A program made the position numbers and the translations under genes. DNA of 64,000 bases from Eutypa lata (Eukaryota > Ascomycota > Sordariomycetes > Xylariales > Diatrypaceae): positions 1 through 64,000 of the forward strand of contig JAKULF010000007.1 of NCBI GenBank assembly GCA_022661535.1, given 5' to 3'. Shown here piece after piece: positions 11,169 through 23,419 of this stretch; position 1 is the stretch's first letter; the number at the start of each line of letters is the position of its first letter. The notes beneath the pieces are model-generated. The model was not told the origin of the DNA, did not search any database, and saw only the letters and a program-made list of their open reading frames with translations.

Positions 11169-12066
11169 ATGTATGGGTCGATGTTGCAGTCGCTGACCAG
11201 AACGCTGACCAGGACGAGAAGACACTGCTACATTGAAGCTATTAGAAGTGGTTATTCTGTAGCGGTTAGTCTGCTGTTCCCAAGAGGTGCCAGATTCAGT
11301 GCGAATAATAGTCACGGTAAAACGCCACCATATATCAATCCGGACCTGTTGTCCGGATTAATCAGGATAATCGCCCTCGTATTCTTTGCTCATCCGGTCT
11401 TTGAAAGAAAGGACCGTGCTGAGTCATTCTACCTTGATACCGAAGACCCCAATAGCGAAACTCCCTTGATCATCGCCATGGAGTGGAACAGACAAGCCCA
11501 CGGAGTAATTGAATATCAATTTTATACATACGTCTATATCGGGATCTTACGAGATTACCCAACTCCTCCACGAGAAGGCGAACAAGATCCCCTACAATAA
11601 TGAACGATACTACATTAGATATATTCGCCATCAACTCCGGAATGAAGCTGACGCAGCTGCTTCTATTCCGACAAACATATCTAGAGACCAGAGACAATCG
11701 GCAGCAAACAACACTAATGGCGGTTGCCTGTGGAAGCTCAATTTCTTGGTTGAAAATGTTCCTCTACCAAATAGCTAACCTTGACACATACATATGGATT
11801 TATGCCTATCTTTTAATCTTGCAAGGGTGGCATGGATGGGATATTCCACTTGCTTCTCAAGGCGGGAACCCTGGTCAAAGGTCCGAACTTGCTCATTCTG
11901 AATGATTTTCTTACCCTTGCCTTCAGCCAGTTACCGACCACGATGTTAACTACAGTGCCTAGTCCTATGGAGTTGCTCATGTTCATAGAAGCTGACCTGA
12001 ACAGCCTGCTTTGGATATTTTCACGGATTTGGCTTGTTAATAACAGAGATTTATGCAACCTTTGTT
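11169..12066 (+). pseudogene. Ankyrin-repeat protein remnant
   Basis: Ankyrin-like units can be read in changing frames: DEKTLLH, shift, EAIRSGYSVAVSLLFPRGAR with FSANNSHGKTPPYI, later NSETPLIIAMEWNRQA, and TTLDIFAINSGMKLTQLLL followed by NRQQTTLMAVACGSSISWLK. The TPLxxA helix-turn-helix signature is clear, but no frame stays open beyond about 140 codons and several shifts are needed. It may be the sensor half of the NLR whose NACHT half lies at 10540-11010. Confidence 0.65.
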
Positions 12067-12110
12067 GATTGGGCGTACTACTCCTATGTGAAGCATTAAA
12101 CTAGTACGAA

Positions 12111-12962
12111 TTATGACGCCTCTTGGATATGTCCCTTTAGATCTCCCGAATATTTGCGCAGCGCCCTTAAAATATCTGGTAATAAACTTTCCATCCACAA
12201 CCGGTACCCCTCCTTGTTTAAGTGAACATGGTCATCAAGATGCAGATCTTCCAAAACCTCCCGAGGTCTATGTGAGAATAACACTGTTGTACTCCCTAAT
12301 TCCTCATTTACCGACTGCGTTAGTGTCTCCAGTTTTTGATTCGCATCGTCCACCAAGCTATGTGTGATGTCCTTCCGGTAGAAAAGTTCCGTCAGCAACA
12401 CCTTCGTCCCAGGCCTCGAGATTTGGAGGACTGCTTGTAATATCAGACGCAGTTTATCCACGTCGACATCTGACAGGCCTTTCTTTGGATGGAGATTGTT
12501 TGTCCCAGCATGTATAACCCACAGGCTGACGTTACAAGACTTTAACATGTCTAAGAGCCCAGTGAGTGGTTGTCGCTCTTTGGAGAACTCGTCGCCCACT
12601 AATCGATACAGAATATTCTCATATTTGTCGCCTCCAACCCCAGCATTAAACACATTGCTAAGCCTAGTGATGCTTTGGTTGGTTAATGAATCATTGAGTG
12701 ATATAATGCACTTCTCGCTCAGAATGCTCCCAGATGGCCAGGACTGGAATCCTGAAGATTCCCCTGTTGTTGCCATGCGCTCTATCATGGAATCGCCGAG
12801 CAGTACGACCTCTGGCCCACCTGTGCATGTTTTGAGGAACGGGATGTGGGAATTCGCGGATGTTCCGAATGATCGTTGTTTGAATTTGGCAACCGACCTC
12901 AGCGATTGCTTGAGGCTCTCCGCAGAGGCGACCTGGTTATTGCTATGAGACTCCGTGGGCAT
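12111..12962 (-). CDS. SGNH/GDSL hydrolase
   Basis: An intact single-exon gene of 283 aa. All SGNH blocks are present: block I VLLGDSMIERM with the nucleophile Ser58, block II NAGVGG (about 106-111, oxyanion Gly), block III HAGTNN (about 151-156, oxyanion Asn), and block V DDHVHLNKEG with the Asp244-x-x-His247 pair. The layout resembles the alpha1/alpha2 subunits of platelet-activating-factor acetylhydrolase: a small ester or acetyl hydrolase. There is no signal peptide and the first 45 residues are polar, so a cytosolic enzyme is likely. The substrate cannot be read. It is the first unbroken gene from the telomere. Confidence 0.88.
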   Translation of the reverse strand: MPTESHSNNQVASAESLKQSLRSVAKFKQRSFGTSANSHIPFLKTCTGGPEVVLLGDSMIERMATTGESSGFQSWPSGSILSEKCIISLNDSLTNQSITRLSNVFNAGVGGDKYENILYRLVGDEFSKERQPLTGLLDMLKSCNVSLWVIHAGTNNLHPKKGLSDVDVDKLRLILQAVLQISRPGTKVLLTELFYRKDITHSLVDDANQKLETLTQSVNEELGSTTVLFSHRPREVLEDLHLDDHVHLNKEGYRLWMESLLPDILRALRKYSGDLKGHIQEAS

Positions 12963-15345
12963 TTTGGATGTGCTCTCGATTTATAAGCTGACTTGGAAGG
13001 CAGAGGAGATTAGATTGTAGAAAGTAGGTCTTTCGTGTATCGTTTATGAAATCCTTTGCAAGACGATCTGATGTTGCTTTAAAGTTTAATTTTAGTTACA
13101 AGTCATGTCATTTAATGTAGATATGATTGTATTGAGTGGCTGTGTAGCAGGGTAATTAAACTTGAGTGTGAAGCGGGGCGCAGCAACTTAGTTGACTCAC
13201 TCGGTGTGGGGTGAGTAATATTAATATAGGTGCTGCATGCAGCTTCTTACACGTCCGATGTTACTACTTTCGATCACCTCGCCACTCTTCTCGCCGGCGG
13301 CTGCCTCTGTATTGTGTGTTTAACAAGTTCCTGATACTATCGCCGGCGCCGTCTACGAATTCTGGGATAACTCTCTGCACATTACTCTATCAATAAGAAA
13401 GCTGCGCACCCTAGTTTTGGGTGAGGCTCATGACGGTAGACCTTGCTACTTGGTCTAACACCCTGGAATTCGGCAACGCATCTAACGGGGCGGGGAACTC
13501 AGTCACCTGCCTAGTGTAAGATATCATTATCTCCGGAACTAAGACTCTCAAAATGAGTTTCACTAATGAAAGCATCAGCTGGAACGCTCACAGGGATGGC
13601 TACTATAAACTCATTGCAATACAATAATTGAGCTTCTAGTCGGGTGGAGTCTAAGCCTTGGCCCTTCACTATTTGAATGATGAACAGAAGACATGTGCTT
13701 CGTTCCTCTGAGACTCCACATGAATATACCAATTCTCCTCTTCCAGTGCCACTCGGAGACTGTATAAAAGGTAGAATGTGGTCCTGCTTCAAGCACGGGA
13801 TGGATTATTACTTTACATCATATGCATTGTACGGTCGGTGGTCTCTCACCCCTTTTCTAGGACCTATACGCTGCGTACCTCGGTCAGTCACCGTTGTCCC
13901 ACCTGTTTGATAATTTTGTGCATTATTTCTCGACACCAGTAGTTCTGGGACATCTGATCTCTGGAAGTCGAGTTGAATGGTAAGGACTATCTTCAATTCC
14001 CGTTGGTGCCTACTGTTCACTGCACGGCATCAACTACTAGCACGTTATGACACGCACTCGACCGTCATGGCCCCTTTTCGAACTTCACCATCAGCCATTG
14101 TGTACCTGGCTTGGGCAACGGTGATTTAGGCTTCTCAAGCTCCGATGAAGTAAGAAACGAGTGCCCCAGTCCCCGGGATTGAGGATATGATAGGCCCGAC
14201 AAGTGCTACAGCCTTTTGTCTAGGTTAAGGCTCACCCTTTTCAACGTATCTAATATGCGCTAGAAGACATTTGGGAGTGTGGGATGCGATTGGTTTGTTT
14301 CGAGCAAGGCGGCCGCTTATTAACCTTCAGCCACGAAGCAGCAGTGTGCTGTCAGTTTCAAGTCTTCTAGTGCGTCAGTGGATGAGTGAGCAAATTGAAC
14401 TCACTTCGGAATTATTTAGGGATATGGATATTCCTACAATGAAAGAGTCTCATCTTATGTAATTCATTTCACTTGTGACATATCTATATTGTGAATTAAA
14501 CTTCGAGTTTCGTATGACAGACCAGTTACAGAGCCGCCAACAATGTAAATAACACGATTTCAGCTATCCCGTCACACTCCATGAGAGCTACGTCTTTCAA
14601 CAGAATCTTGTAGGCTTCAATAGCTGTGTTGCCATCAATTGAATACAAGAAAAGGGGCTGTCCCACTTGTACACTGCAAACGCGATTTATCACAAGGGTG
14701 TTGTTTCACAACATCTTAGATAAGCGAGCCTTGGATTGTGACGAGGGCTGTAGGGCTTGAAACTGAGGTTTTATTCGACCAATAATTTTCCTTGGTCCTA
14801 AAAGTCGATGAAGTCCTTCTATCTGCTGTATACATATCTCTAATGTCCTTCGGTCGTCCTAGGCACTGATAATAACTGTTGGCTTTTATCAGGAATCTAC
14901 GCATTTCTGAGTCGTCGTATAACCTGCAAGAGTTGTCATGTTGGTTGTCTTTGCAGATATCCTGCAGCTAACAACACTTGGCATACGACTTAATTTAGGA
15001 CACCCATAAAAATAACCATAACAGACCATGCAACGAGCACACAATTGCACGACATACCCTAGTTCGTCACATTGTCGCTTTTTTTCTTCTTCTAAGACGG
15101 GGTAGGGAGTTAAGGGTGCCTTTCCATGCTCCTTTCTAATAGGCAAAGCATGAGTGGCACAGCAGTTAATCACCTCCCGTAATTGGGCATACACACCACC
15201 CCACAAAGTACATAAGAGCCTAAATAGCGAATGATACATAAGTCTTAGAGGAGAGCCTCTGTTTCCATGGACCCAATTAAAATATTATCCTAAAAGACGT
15301 AACTTCGTAAAATCAATTCGGATTAGAGTGCCTATACTATCACAA
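12963..15345. other. 2.4 kb without a recognised gene
   Basis: Normal base composition. The longest coherent frame is a minus-strand stretch 13792-13511 (PFIQSPSGTGRGELVYSCGV and following), protein-like in composition but not recognised and without flanking exons. Other short frames look random. It may hold decayed sequence like 7.8-12 kb. Confidence 0.35.
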
Positions 15346-17636
15346 ATGGCAAAAACCACCAGAATATACTGGTTCGCACCGACATCGATGGTAACTGGAC
15401 TGTCTGCGGGAATTCTTTTGGCCCTGGGTCATCACCTTTTTTATGCATCTCTCGCTGGAACACACGTTACCGAAGATAGTCAGCATTCAGTATTAGGCTT
15501 TGAAATATCTAGCCAGCAGTGGAATACCGCCGTCGGCATGGCTTTCGCTTTTATCGTCAAAGCATGTTTGCTGTTTGCCGTGGCAGTTGGGTATGCGCAA
15601 GTCTTTTGGCAAGCTATCAGACACTCCCAGAAGGTCAATACACTAGGGGATGTCGATGCTATGTTCTCTAGTCCCTCTAATCTTATAGCGTTCGGGAGAT
15701 GGGCGATTTGGTGGAGACATCCCTGGTTATTGCTCATCGTGCTAATAGGATGGTAGTATAACCTAATTCACTGGCCATATAATTGGAGAAAAGGCTAACA
15801 TAACAGCAGGTTTCTTCCTGTCACCTTTGTTATTCCTGCTGCTACTCTGTCGGTGGTCGTGTCCAGAGATATCAGTTCGGCCACACAGACTGTACCCAAT
15901 GTCGACTTCACAAGCCTCAACTACTTGGCTGGAATGCCGCCATCGGCAAATATTTGGTACGACTCAGAAGATGAGGGCTACTCGGAGTACTTCTACAACG
16001 GCCCTAGTATTGAGGTACAAAAGATTGCCGCGGCCGTTGCTGCTTGGGGTGATATCTTACCTATTCAGCCACCAGGGACCAACTCGAGCTGGACGTTAGA
16101 TTTCTACGGCCCATCCTTGAGCTGTGAGTCAATGGAAGATACGTTTAGAAACGACGTGGAGAAAAATATTGCAAAGTGGCTATGGAATGGCACAACTAAA
16201 GGCAGCAGGAATTGCTTTACACCATATGGCTACCTTGCATGGACAGCGAATTCTCCTGACGAGCAGCAGGCTAACGCAGAGTGGAATACCTCCCCAATGC
16301 CTTTTATAGATAGCAGTTCTGATAACTCGACCATTTTTTCATCTGGCTCTCATCTGGGTCCCTTTTCTCCAATCAACTTGGCGGTTATGCCACAAATGTT
16401 TGACATCATTCAAATGTCATCACATTACACATTGAAGAGTTGTTGGACAGACGAAGAGACATCACCATCCCAGCCTCTCGGTTCAATGAATACGACAGTT
16501 TTCTTGCAATGTAAATTGCGTAATGCCTCGTATACCGCTGCATTCAATTACGAATCTGGTTCTCAAGAGGTGGCTTTGCAAGTGCGCGACGAGGAAGAAC
16601 TTGGAACTTTGGGCAAGGTTCTAGGGCCGCCACCATTATACGATAACCAATCACCCAACAACATTGTGGGTAACTGTTACAGGTTAATAGAAAGTATATA
16701 TGATCTTCCAAAGGATACCAGCCCATGTACCTTTGAACCTGCTCTGCTTCGATCTCTTTCATACACTGCTATTATAGATGCCTTTCGACAAATTGTCACG
16801 GGTTCGGCGGCCCTTAACAGCGGACTTTATCTTGATGCGGATACGGATATTGTCAAATCAGTCTTGATAAACACACCGGAGCTTGAATTCCTGTGGAATA
16901 GCATGAATGGGAATGTTTTATCATCAAATCTCCAAAACACCTTCCAGCAAACCAACGCGTCCAGGGGCGAAGCATTATCGAATGCCCAGAACCATAATTC
17001 TGGAGAAGCTCTTTCAGCAACCATGGAAGATTTATTCCATAACATGACCATCAGCTTGATGAGCTCTCAACTTCTTCAGTAAGTCATCTAGTTACCCGGA
17101 AAACGTAATATCAAATCACCCTAGACCAATTTCCCCGGTTATATATTCGTAGCTAACTGCCATGAAGACCTAACATGACGTCGGAATTCGCACCTCCCAA
17201 AGCTAATGTCACTATTATCACGTATGCAAACATATACAGCTATTCCGCAAATAGGCTGTGGATTGCCTATGGGGTTGCAATCTCTGTCACTATACTCGCT
17301 TGCCTTATCGGGCTGCTGGCTCTCTACTCCAATGGCGCCAGCTTCAGTAACAACTTCTCTACGATCTATCGGACCGCAATCGGTACTGTTCTGAACGTTC
17401 CGATGACCCTGGAAGATATAGATGGTGTAGATCCACTTCCTAAGTATCTTGACAGGGCCGAAGTCAGCCTGATAGGTCCTGTAATGGTGCCACTATCGGA
17501 GAATTGGACAGACGGTACTATGGAATATGTTGGTAATGAGTCCTACCCTGAGCCGAACTTCCATGGTAAAATGCATGATCCCCATCAGCATGAGTATGAC
17601 GGCGTCCCAGACCAGGACCACGAGAGTGGGTCATGA
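15346..17636 (+). CDS. Fungal 4-TM membrane glycoprotein, unknown function
   Basis: Three exons: 15346-15752, 15810-17078 and 17168-17636, with GT..AG introns of 57 and 89 nt and matching phases, giving 714 aa. The ATG at 15346 (MAKTTRIYWF) is the first in frame. Three membrane segments lie at the N terminus: about 8-35, about 60-92 with a polar tail, and PWLLLIVLIGW joined across intron 1 to FLPVTFVIPAATLSVVV. A long serine/asparagine-rich outer domain with many N-x-S/T sites follows, then one last helix (RLWIAYGVAISVTILACLIG) and an acidic tail. The 3+1 helix plan with a large ectodomain is common in Pezizomycotina; no function is known to me. The intact frame and splicing argue for a live gene. 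Confidence 0.85.
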
Positions 17637-19150
17637 TCCTTCGTCTTGAGCCGGACACCGGACACTTTGCTGAAATTGATTCGGAGAGTCAATACTGAGG
17701 AAGGTGTGGTGTACTACAGTATAGACGATCACCGCAAATTATATGAGAAGAGAAAGGTAACACCAGGGTTCGGAGGAAAGAGGTGGGCGACTAATGTTTT
17801 ACAGAATAGTATACACATAATGATCCAAACAAGGGGTTCTCCCAGTATTACTAGAACCAAAAAATCTTACACAATCTCATGTTACCATGTCATCATCAAG
17901 TGTGGGCCCTGTTGCAGGGGGTCTGCAATAGAGAGCGAATAGAAAGTGACGGTCTTGTGTTCGCTATGAAGGAATGTAACCCTCCAGTGGCGCAAAGGTC
18001 TAGCCTAGACGAATTATAATAGCTGACAGCTTTAAGTTCTAACAGGGCGTTTACTTACAATATATTTATCAAATTGGCGCATTTACATACCTGTCCGAGA
18101 CAGGTCATACTATAACCGTAACAATGTCGGAACTATGAATGGGTTGCTATAAACTCCTTTTATCTGTCAAATTACTTTGCTTTGCTGTATTAAATACAGT
18201 GTGGCGTTTAAAGGAGAGCATAGGATCAGGGTAGATGGATTAATATTCTGGGATTCTAGAGGTATTTCGGAATAATTATCTCTGCAAACCACGGGGTGCT
18301 CTATAATTATTTGCGTCATCATACCCTTATTACTATGGGTAATCCTACTATCATTTGTTTTAAGGGCAGAAGATCGGACTACTCAACCTTTAAGACCTCC
18401 AAACCCCTATCTGACTTGTGGCATCAGTGTAAATAGTTTTAAACATTCAAGCTGTCACCATCTTGCAATGTTCTTAAGAATATGGAGTTCAATAGACGCA
18501 CACAAGCCACTGATATTTGAAGTGGTTTCAATTTGCCTTGGAGACCATATTATGTGGATTTATGGAGAAACAGATCAGTCGGGAGATATTGTCCTCGCCG
18601 AATGTAATTGTAGTAAGCACACAGCCTTTTTTAATTCGTGCTACCGTCATGATCCTACTGTCTTTTTGTTGGTAAAACATGAATGTCGGAAACGCCGCCG
18701 TATAAAAGTCTGTCTGCTGATGCCCCCAACGGTGAGCTTACCCCCCCTCCACCTGGTTCACCGAACTAATATTGGATGCTAGTTTGGTTGAAACTAGGGA
18801 ATTGTGACCATTCATTGGAACATTCTTCCAACTGTTACATCTTTGTCAGCGTATAATGTCACTTTGTCTTGATGAATGACGAAGCCACAGTAGCCTCGTG
18901 ACATTCAATGTTGTTTTACAAGATATAACCATTATGAGAAATGATGATCCTTTCTGCTTACGCACTTCTTCAAGGTAGGATATATGGCAAGAAGCATAAA
19001 GCATTATATAAAGCGAGAGTTGTCTCAACTATGAGATGAGTAGATCACCCTTTTCAGGTCAAGCCTTAATGGTGACAACCCCATTGAACCATTAACATCT
19101 CTAAGCCCAATACTATTATCGACAGCATCCTCGACAGCATCCTAAACATC
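17637..19150. other. 1.5 kb without a recognised gene
   Basis: An open frame right after the stop (17646-17942) and another at 18468-18782 show no recognisable domain or signal. The segment just before 19151 is presumably the promoter of the secreted-protein gene. Confidence 0.35.
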
Positions 19151-19781
19151 ATGAAAGTGTTCAGTTACAGCCCCTCTCGCCTTGCCGTGGCCCTCATGAG
19201 TCTTAAGTTAGCATTAAGCGCAAACCTCAATGTAACCGCCATAACCGCGCAGAATGGCAGGTCGCACTTTGAATGCTGGCAATTAGCTACACCCTTCGTC
19301 TCTTCAGGTCAATTTGGATTAGTTGGAACCGAAACTTCTGTTCTAGGAGACGTCGCCAATATAACATACAATGTGGTTCCGTCTGGGTTCGATAGCGGAT
19401 TCCATACAGCACCTTTCAATCAGTAAGTCGCGTTTCGCATATTGGTAGCGTTGCTTTAACGAAGTCGGGGTGTGAAAATAACGGCTGACTAGAAGCAGAT
19501 GGGTTGTTGTTCTGAATGGACTGGCTGTAATTACACTACCAAACAACAGTTCCACTACATTCACGACGGGCGGGGGCGAGCTAGGTCTGCTTTTTGCTAC
19601 GGACACAGCAGAAGTCAGCAAAGAGGGACATCGTAGCGTTTTTCCAGGTGTTGATGAAACTCTCCTACTGCAGGTTCCAAGTCGCGACGGGGAAGTTCCA
19701 AAGCATCAGGTTTTGTACGATGATGCTCCGTGTAAGGGGAGTGAGTTCGCGGAATTAAGGGGCTGGGCGACAAGTAATTAG
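19151..19781 (+). CDS. Small secreted cupin-like protein
   Basis: Two exons, 19151-19422 and 19499-19781, with a 76-nt intron (GTAAGT..CAG) and matching phase: 184 aa. A signal peptide covers about residues 1-24 (hydrophobic LAVALMSLKLALSA). The mature part begins with FECWQLATPF and contains GDVANITYNVVPSGFDSG, then across the intron NQWVVVLNGLAVITLP and VSKEGHRSVFPGVDETLLLQ. Alternating beta strands with conserved glycines and histidines suggest a cupin-type barrel (inference). Similar short secreted proteins are common in plant- and soil-associated ascomycetes. A long perfect hairpin follows 28 bp after the stop. Confidence 0.8.
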
Positions 19782-19809
19782 TGCGCGGCGGTTTCACACG
19801 GTTCAGTAA

Positions 19810-19864
19810 TACAATGACTTCATACCTACAACTGACGGTCAGTTGTAGGTATGAAGTCATTGTA
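19810..19864. repeat. Perfect 27-bp-arm inverted repeat
   Basis: Left arm 19810-19836 and right arm 19838-19864 are exact reverse complements, separated by a single G. The pairing partly continues outside (TTCAGTAA left, CTGAGC right) with a small slip. It lies just after the stop of the secreted cupin-like gene, so a transcript would carry a very stable hairpin in its 3' UTR. Confidence 0.9.
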
Positions 19865-21165
19865 CTGAGCATAGATGTGTTCGGGTTTTCACCTACTAAC
19901 TTAGAGACTGAGTCGAGTTTACAACCCGTAGTCCTATTGACACAATTATAGCTCCTGTCCGAGTTGGTGTATTGTCAGAGAATGGTGTAGTTCAGTGTGA
20001 ATGACGGAGATAACTAGGTATCAATAGGCTATTTACTCCATAGTCGAATGATGTAGGAGCTTAATTATATCCTAACCGGAGAATAAACCTGACCATGAAG
20101 TAGTTATGATTGACGATCGACTTGTTTTGGCTTCACCTGAATATAGGTGCGAGGATAGCACAATAAAGCGTGATCTCTATGAAGAAGACCCTGATGGCAT
20201 CTATATCTCTTGACGCGGGTAATACAGATGCATAATGTGATGTACCAAGAGCCTATAACTGCTCGGTCGCCGTGTACTGGCTGGCGTGGTTAGCAAAACC
20301 GAGGAACTCTTTCTGAAGTTTGCTTCCCAGCTGTTAATATTTATCGTGGATTAACCAGTGGTTCAAATCATTATTGGGCGCTCCAACACACCATTACTAT
20401 GAAGTGAGTTTGCACAAGAAAGCCATGTACCATCTACATCTAGGAAACGGATGCAGTTAAGACAATGCGATTTTTGTATGGTTTTGTTGGCGCTCATGGA
20501 GCCTCAGCCCATTGGTGACATACAATACTGTAGAGCTGCTCTCTTCTAACCACCTGAACCTACTCTTCACCGTTAAAAAGATTTTTGAAACTTACTGCGA
20601 AGACAGTAATGCCACGGAGGGTGTCTGGAACCTTCTCCAACCAGGCATCTTCCATCGCCTCTCAAAGTTGAGGTTCAACCTCGAAACTTCAGGGATTCCA
20701 AATCCGGGCTGCCAAAGGCCCGCCTCTTATGAGACGGAAGAGTGGGAAGAGTCATCGCGGATGAACTACAGTAACAGACAGATGCAGATCATGCCGTTCC
20801 GTGCTCTTTCTCATCGAAGCCTTTCACCGAACTCAACCAATGAACCCCTAATATCAAGCTGAGTCTCATTGTCTCACCCTTTATATAGACCCACTTTGAT
20901 AGCCTAAGGACCTCCTGTCCTTATGCATACATACATGGGGAATAAAGATGGATGGATTAGCGAGACCTCCACGAACGGGTGCTACGACATCAGATCGCGA
21001 ACCCCCGCCCGCTTCAAATCCCACTACCTCTAACTTATTTTTTCTCATATTGCTCGCCACGTTTATGCGTCACGGCACTAATGGGAACCATATTGCTGTG
21101 TTGGTTGAACTTGTCGTCGAGGTCATCACTGCCCTCGCCGCACCCTAGTTCAACTCGCCGTCCTC
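19865..21165. other. 1.3 kb, no supported gene
   Basis: A plus-strand frame 20512-20862 and a 66-codon ATG frame at 20948-21148 with one possible membrane helix (LFFLILLATFM) are open but unrecognised. The second ends 17 bp before the 3' end of the next gene. Neither can be called with any confidence. Confidence 0.3.
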
Positions 21166-22365
21166 CTAGTACTCATAGTACTCGTTCATATCCCTGAAGC
21201 GAACTGTCCGGGGCTCCCGATCCCGACCATCGTCATTAGGCTTGCGAAGAGCACCTTTCAGAATACGGGTCTGGCGTTGACCATTAAGAAGGGAGCACTT
21301 GCTCCGTTCATGGAGGGGCTGCTGACCGCAGTAACACAGCTTGAACTCTCCAAGTGTGGTAAGATTCATTAGCTCTCGCTGTCGTGCTGTCTGATGTACG
21401 CTAGCTGCCGATATCCTTCCCAATTCCCACATCTGCTTCTCGGTAACACCTGAGGCGGAGCCCGGGGGCCGGTGTGAGTGCAACTGTGAGCGAGTAAAAG
21501 GAGAGATGGGTGTGCTATCGCTTAAAGATAAGTAATAGAGGCGTCCGAAAAGCTCGTCCGGATTGGTGGAAGTGACGGCGCCAGTATCGGACAAAGCTCC
21601 ATCCTGCCCTCTGTCACCAGGAGCTGCCCTTTTCAGGGAGCTAATGAACCCCCATTCACTGCATCTCTGGGCATCTGACGGGGCGTTGGCAGACGACTGA
21701 TTGCCGGACAACTGGTCGGTATCAGTTCTTTGGGGTTGGGTGTGCTGCGGCGCCGCTATCGGTAAATCTTGAGAAGCCCAGTGAGACTCCATTTGGTTTC
21801 CTCTATCACCCAATCTATCAGCACTGCGTGATAATTCGCTAATCGTATCGAGGTCCTGCGAATTCGAGTTTGATCTAGAGGATATCTCGTGCCCCCAGTG
21901 ATCGAACAGTCCAACCACGCAGTCAGTGATTGCTGTGTCAAGGTCCTTATCTTCAGCCTCGAGGATTTGTCTGACGTTTTCGATGTTGATCTTAGGTATT
22001 CTATCTTCGGGCTCCTTGTGAACGAAGTGCTCACAATCCTCCCAAAGATCCAGACCTATTATGAAGCGATATCAGTTACTGGACAACAGTGTGGTAGTTA
22101 TTCGGAACATTGACATACAGAATCTGTCACACAAACTCTTCAACAATCTGTAGCAGAAAATTGATGTCGAGTAGCCATTCTCCGCCTTCAAGAGCTTGAT
22201 CTTTTGCTGCTCGAGGCCAGCTCGAAGAGCCCTATTAAACTCTGGAACATCAAAGTAATCCCTCTTGCCTCGAATTGGGAAATCTATTATTGGTAATAAT
22301 AGCGTTTGAACTTCTTCAAACTGGCTGGTATGGTATTGTATTTCTTGATCTAGAGCTGAACTCAT
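21166..22365 (-). CDS. Hypothetical protein, 378 aa
   Basis: Two exons on the minus strand: 22365-22119 and 22055-21166, with a 63-nt intron (GTATGT..TAG) that joins CDRF to CLDLWEDCEHFVHKEP in phase. Residues 1-130 look folded and helical (DQEIQYHTSQFEEVQTLLLP, later KINIENVRQILEAEDKDLD). Residues about 140-300 are serine-, glutamine- and asparagine-rich and probably disordered. A basic end follows (ILKGALRKPNDDGRDREPRT). No signal peptide or membrane helix. I do not recognise the family. It is the first of a run of orphan genes up to 34 kb. Confidence 0.7.
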
Positions 22366-23419
22366 GATGATTGATGATGATGATTTTGATATTGTATGAT
22401 GGAAGAAAGCACAAGAAGAAACAAAGGTTCAAGTCGTTTTATCTAAGTGGGAGTAATGGTTGCCTACCAACATAATAAAAATGGGGCTCATTGGAATTAC
22501 ACCAAAAACGGCCAGCCACAATGTACCTAGGTATTTGGACATCACCAGTGACCATATGCAAATTCTGCCTTACGAATACAATGCATTAAATTCCCTGCAT
22601 TATTGTGAGATGTATTTTAACTGATGCCTTACTAATTAGCAATAACCATGATCGGAATACTTTAAGGTGAGTAATGCTTCAAGGTATATGCTACCACTAT
22701 GCTGCTACATGAGTTATGAACCAATATTGTATTACATGTTACTATCTTAATTCCCTGACCACTCTGTCCTGTCTTCCTTAGCCACTACGCTACATTGAAT
22801 ATCCGGCCTGTTGCAACAGTGAAAGTAATGCAAATGTGAACAATGGAGGTAGAATAACATCACAAGGCAGCCAATCAACGTTAAGCTTGGCATTTAGATA
22901 GTCCCCCCTATTTGGACGTTTGATATGTATTTGAAGTAGAATATTGTAACATGCTTGAATAAAGATCAAATGGGCTAATAGCTACTGACAGTGATATTGT
23001 TGCTGTACTAGAAGGCACTTTAATACTGTCAGTTATCATTAAGTATTAAGTGTAGCCGATAATTTGTCCCGTAGGAGCATAAGGTAGAGATGTCTGTATG
23101 TATGAAATGGTAGAGCACCAAGCTGTATGTAGCAAGTTTAACAGGGGTCCGTGGGCCTATTGAGCATCGTTGAAGACTTGTAGCTTTAAAATTCCGGAGT
23201 TTAAGGTGAATGAATTACTTGGGAAGAAGCAGTCAAGAAAAGAATTCCAGGAAGAAAAAAAAAAGATACGTACCCCGCGCAGGCTGACCACCCTACCGCC
23301 CCACCCACCACCTACTATGTATGTACCTACCTACAAACTGATCATACTTAAAATCCCCTTCCCTTTAATTTTTCTTCCCTTCTTCACAATTGTCAACAAC
23401 AACAACATCAACAACCAAT
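22366..23419. promoter_or_regulatory. 1.05-kb divergent intergenic region
   Basis: It lies between two genes that point away from each other. The last 90 bp before 23420 are pyrimidine-rich and end in CAACAACAACATCAACAACC before the ATG, a typical fungal 5' leader. An ATGATGATTGATGATGATGA run sits at the start of the minus-strand gene. Nothing else was identified. Confidence 0.5.

Noticed and set aside
18468..18782. 104-codon frame as a small Cys-rich protein
   Set aside because: No signal peptide, odd composition, no support from flanking exons.
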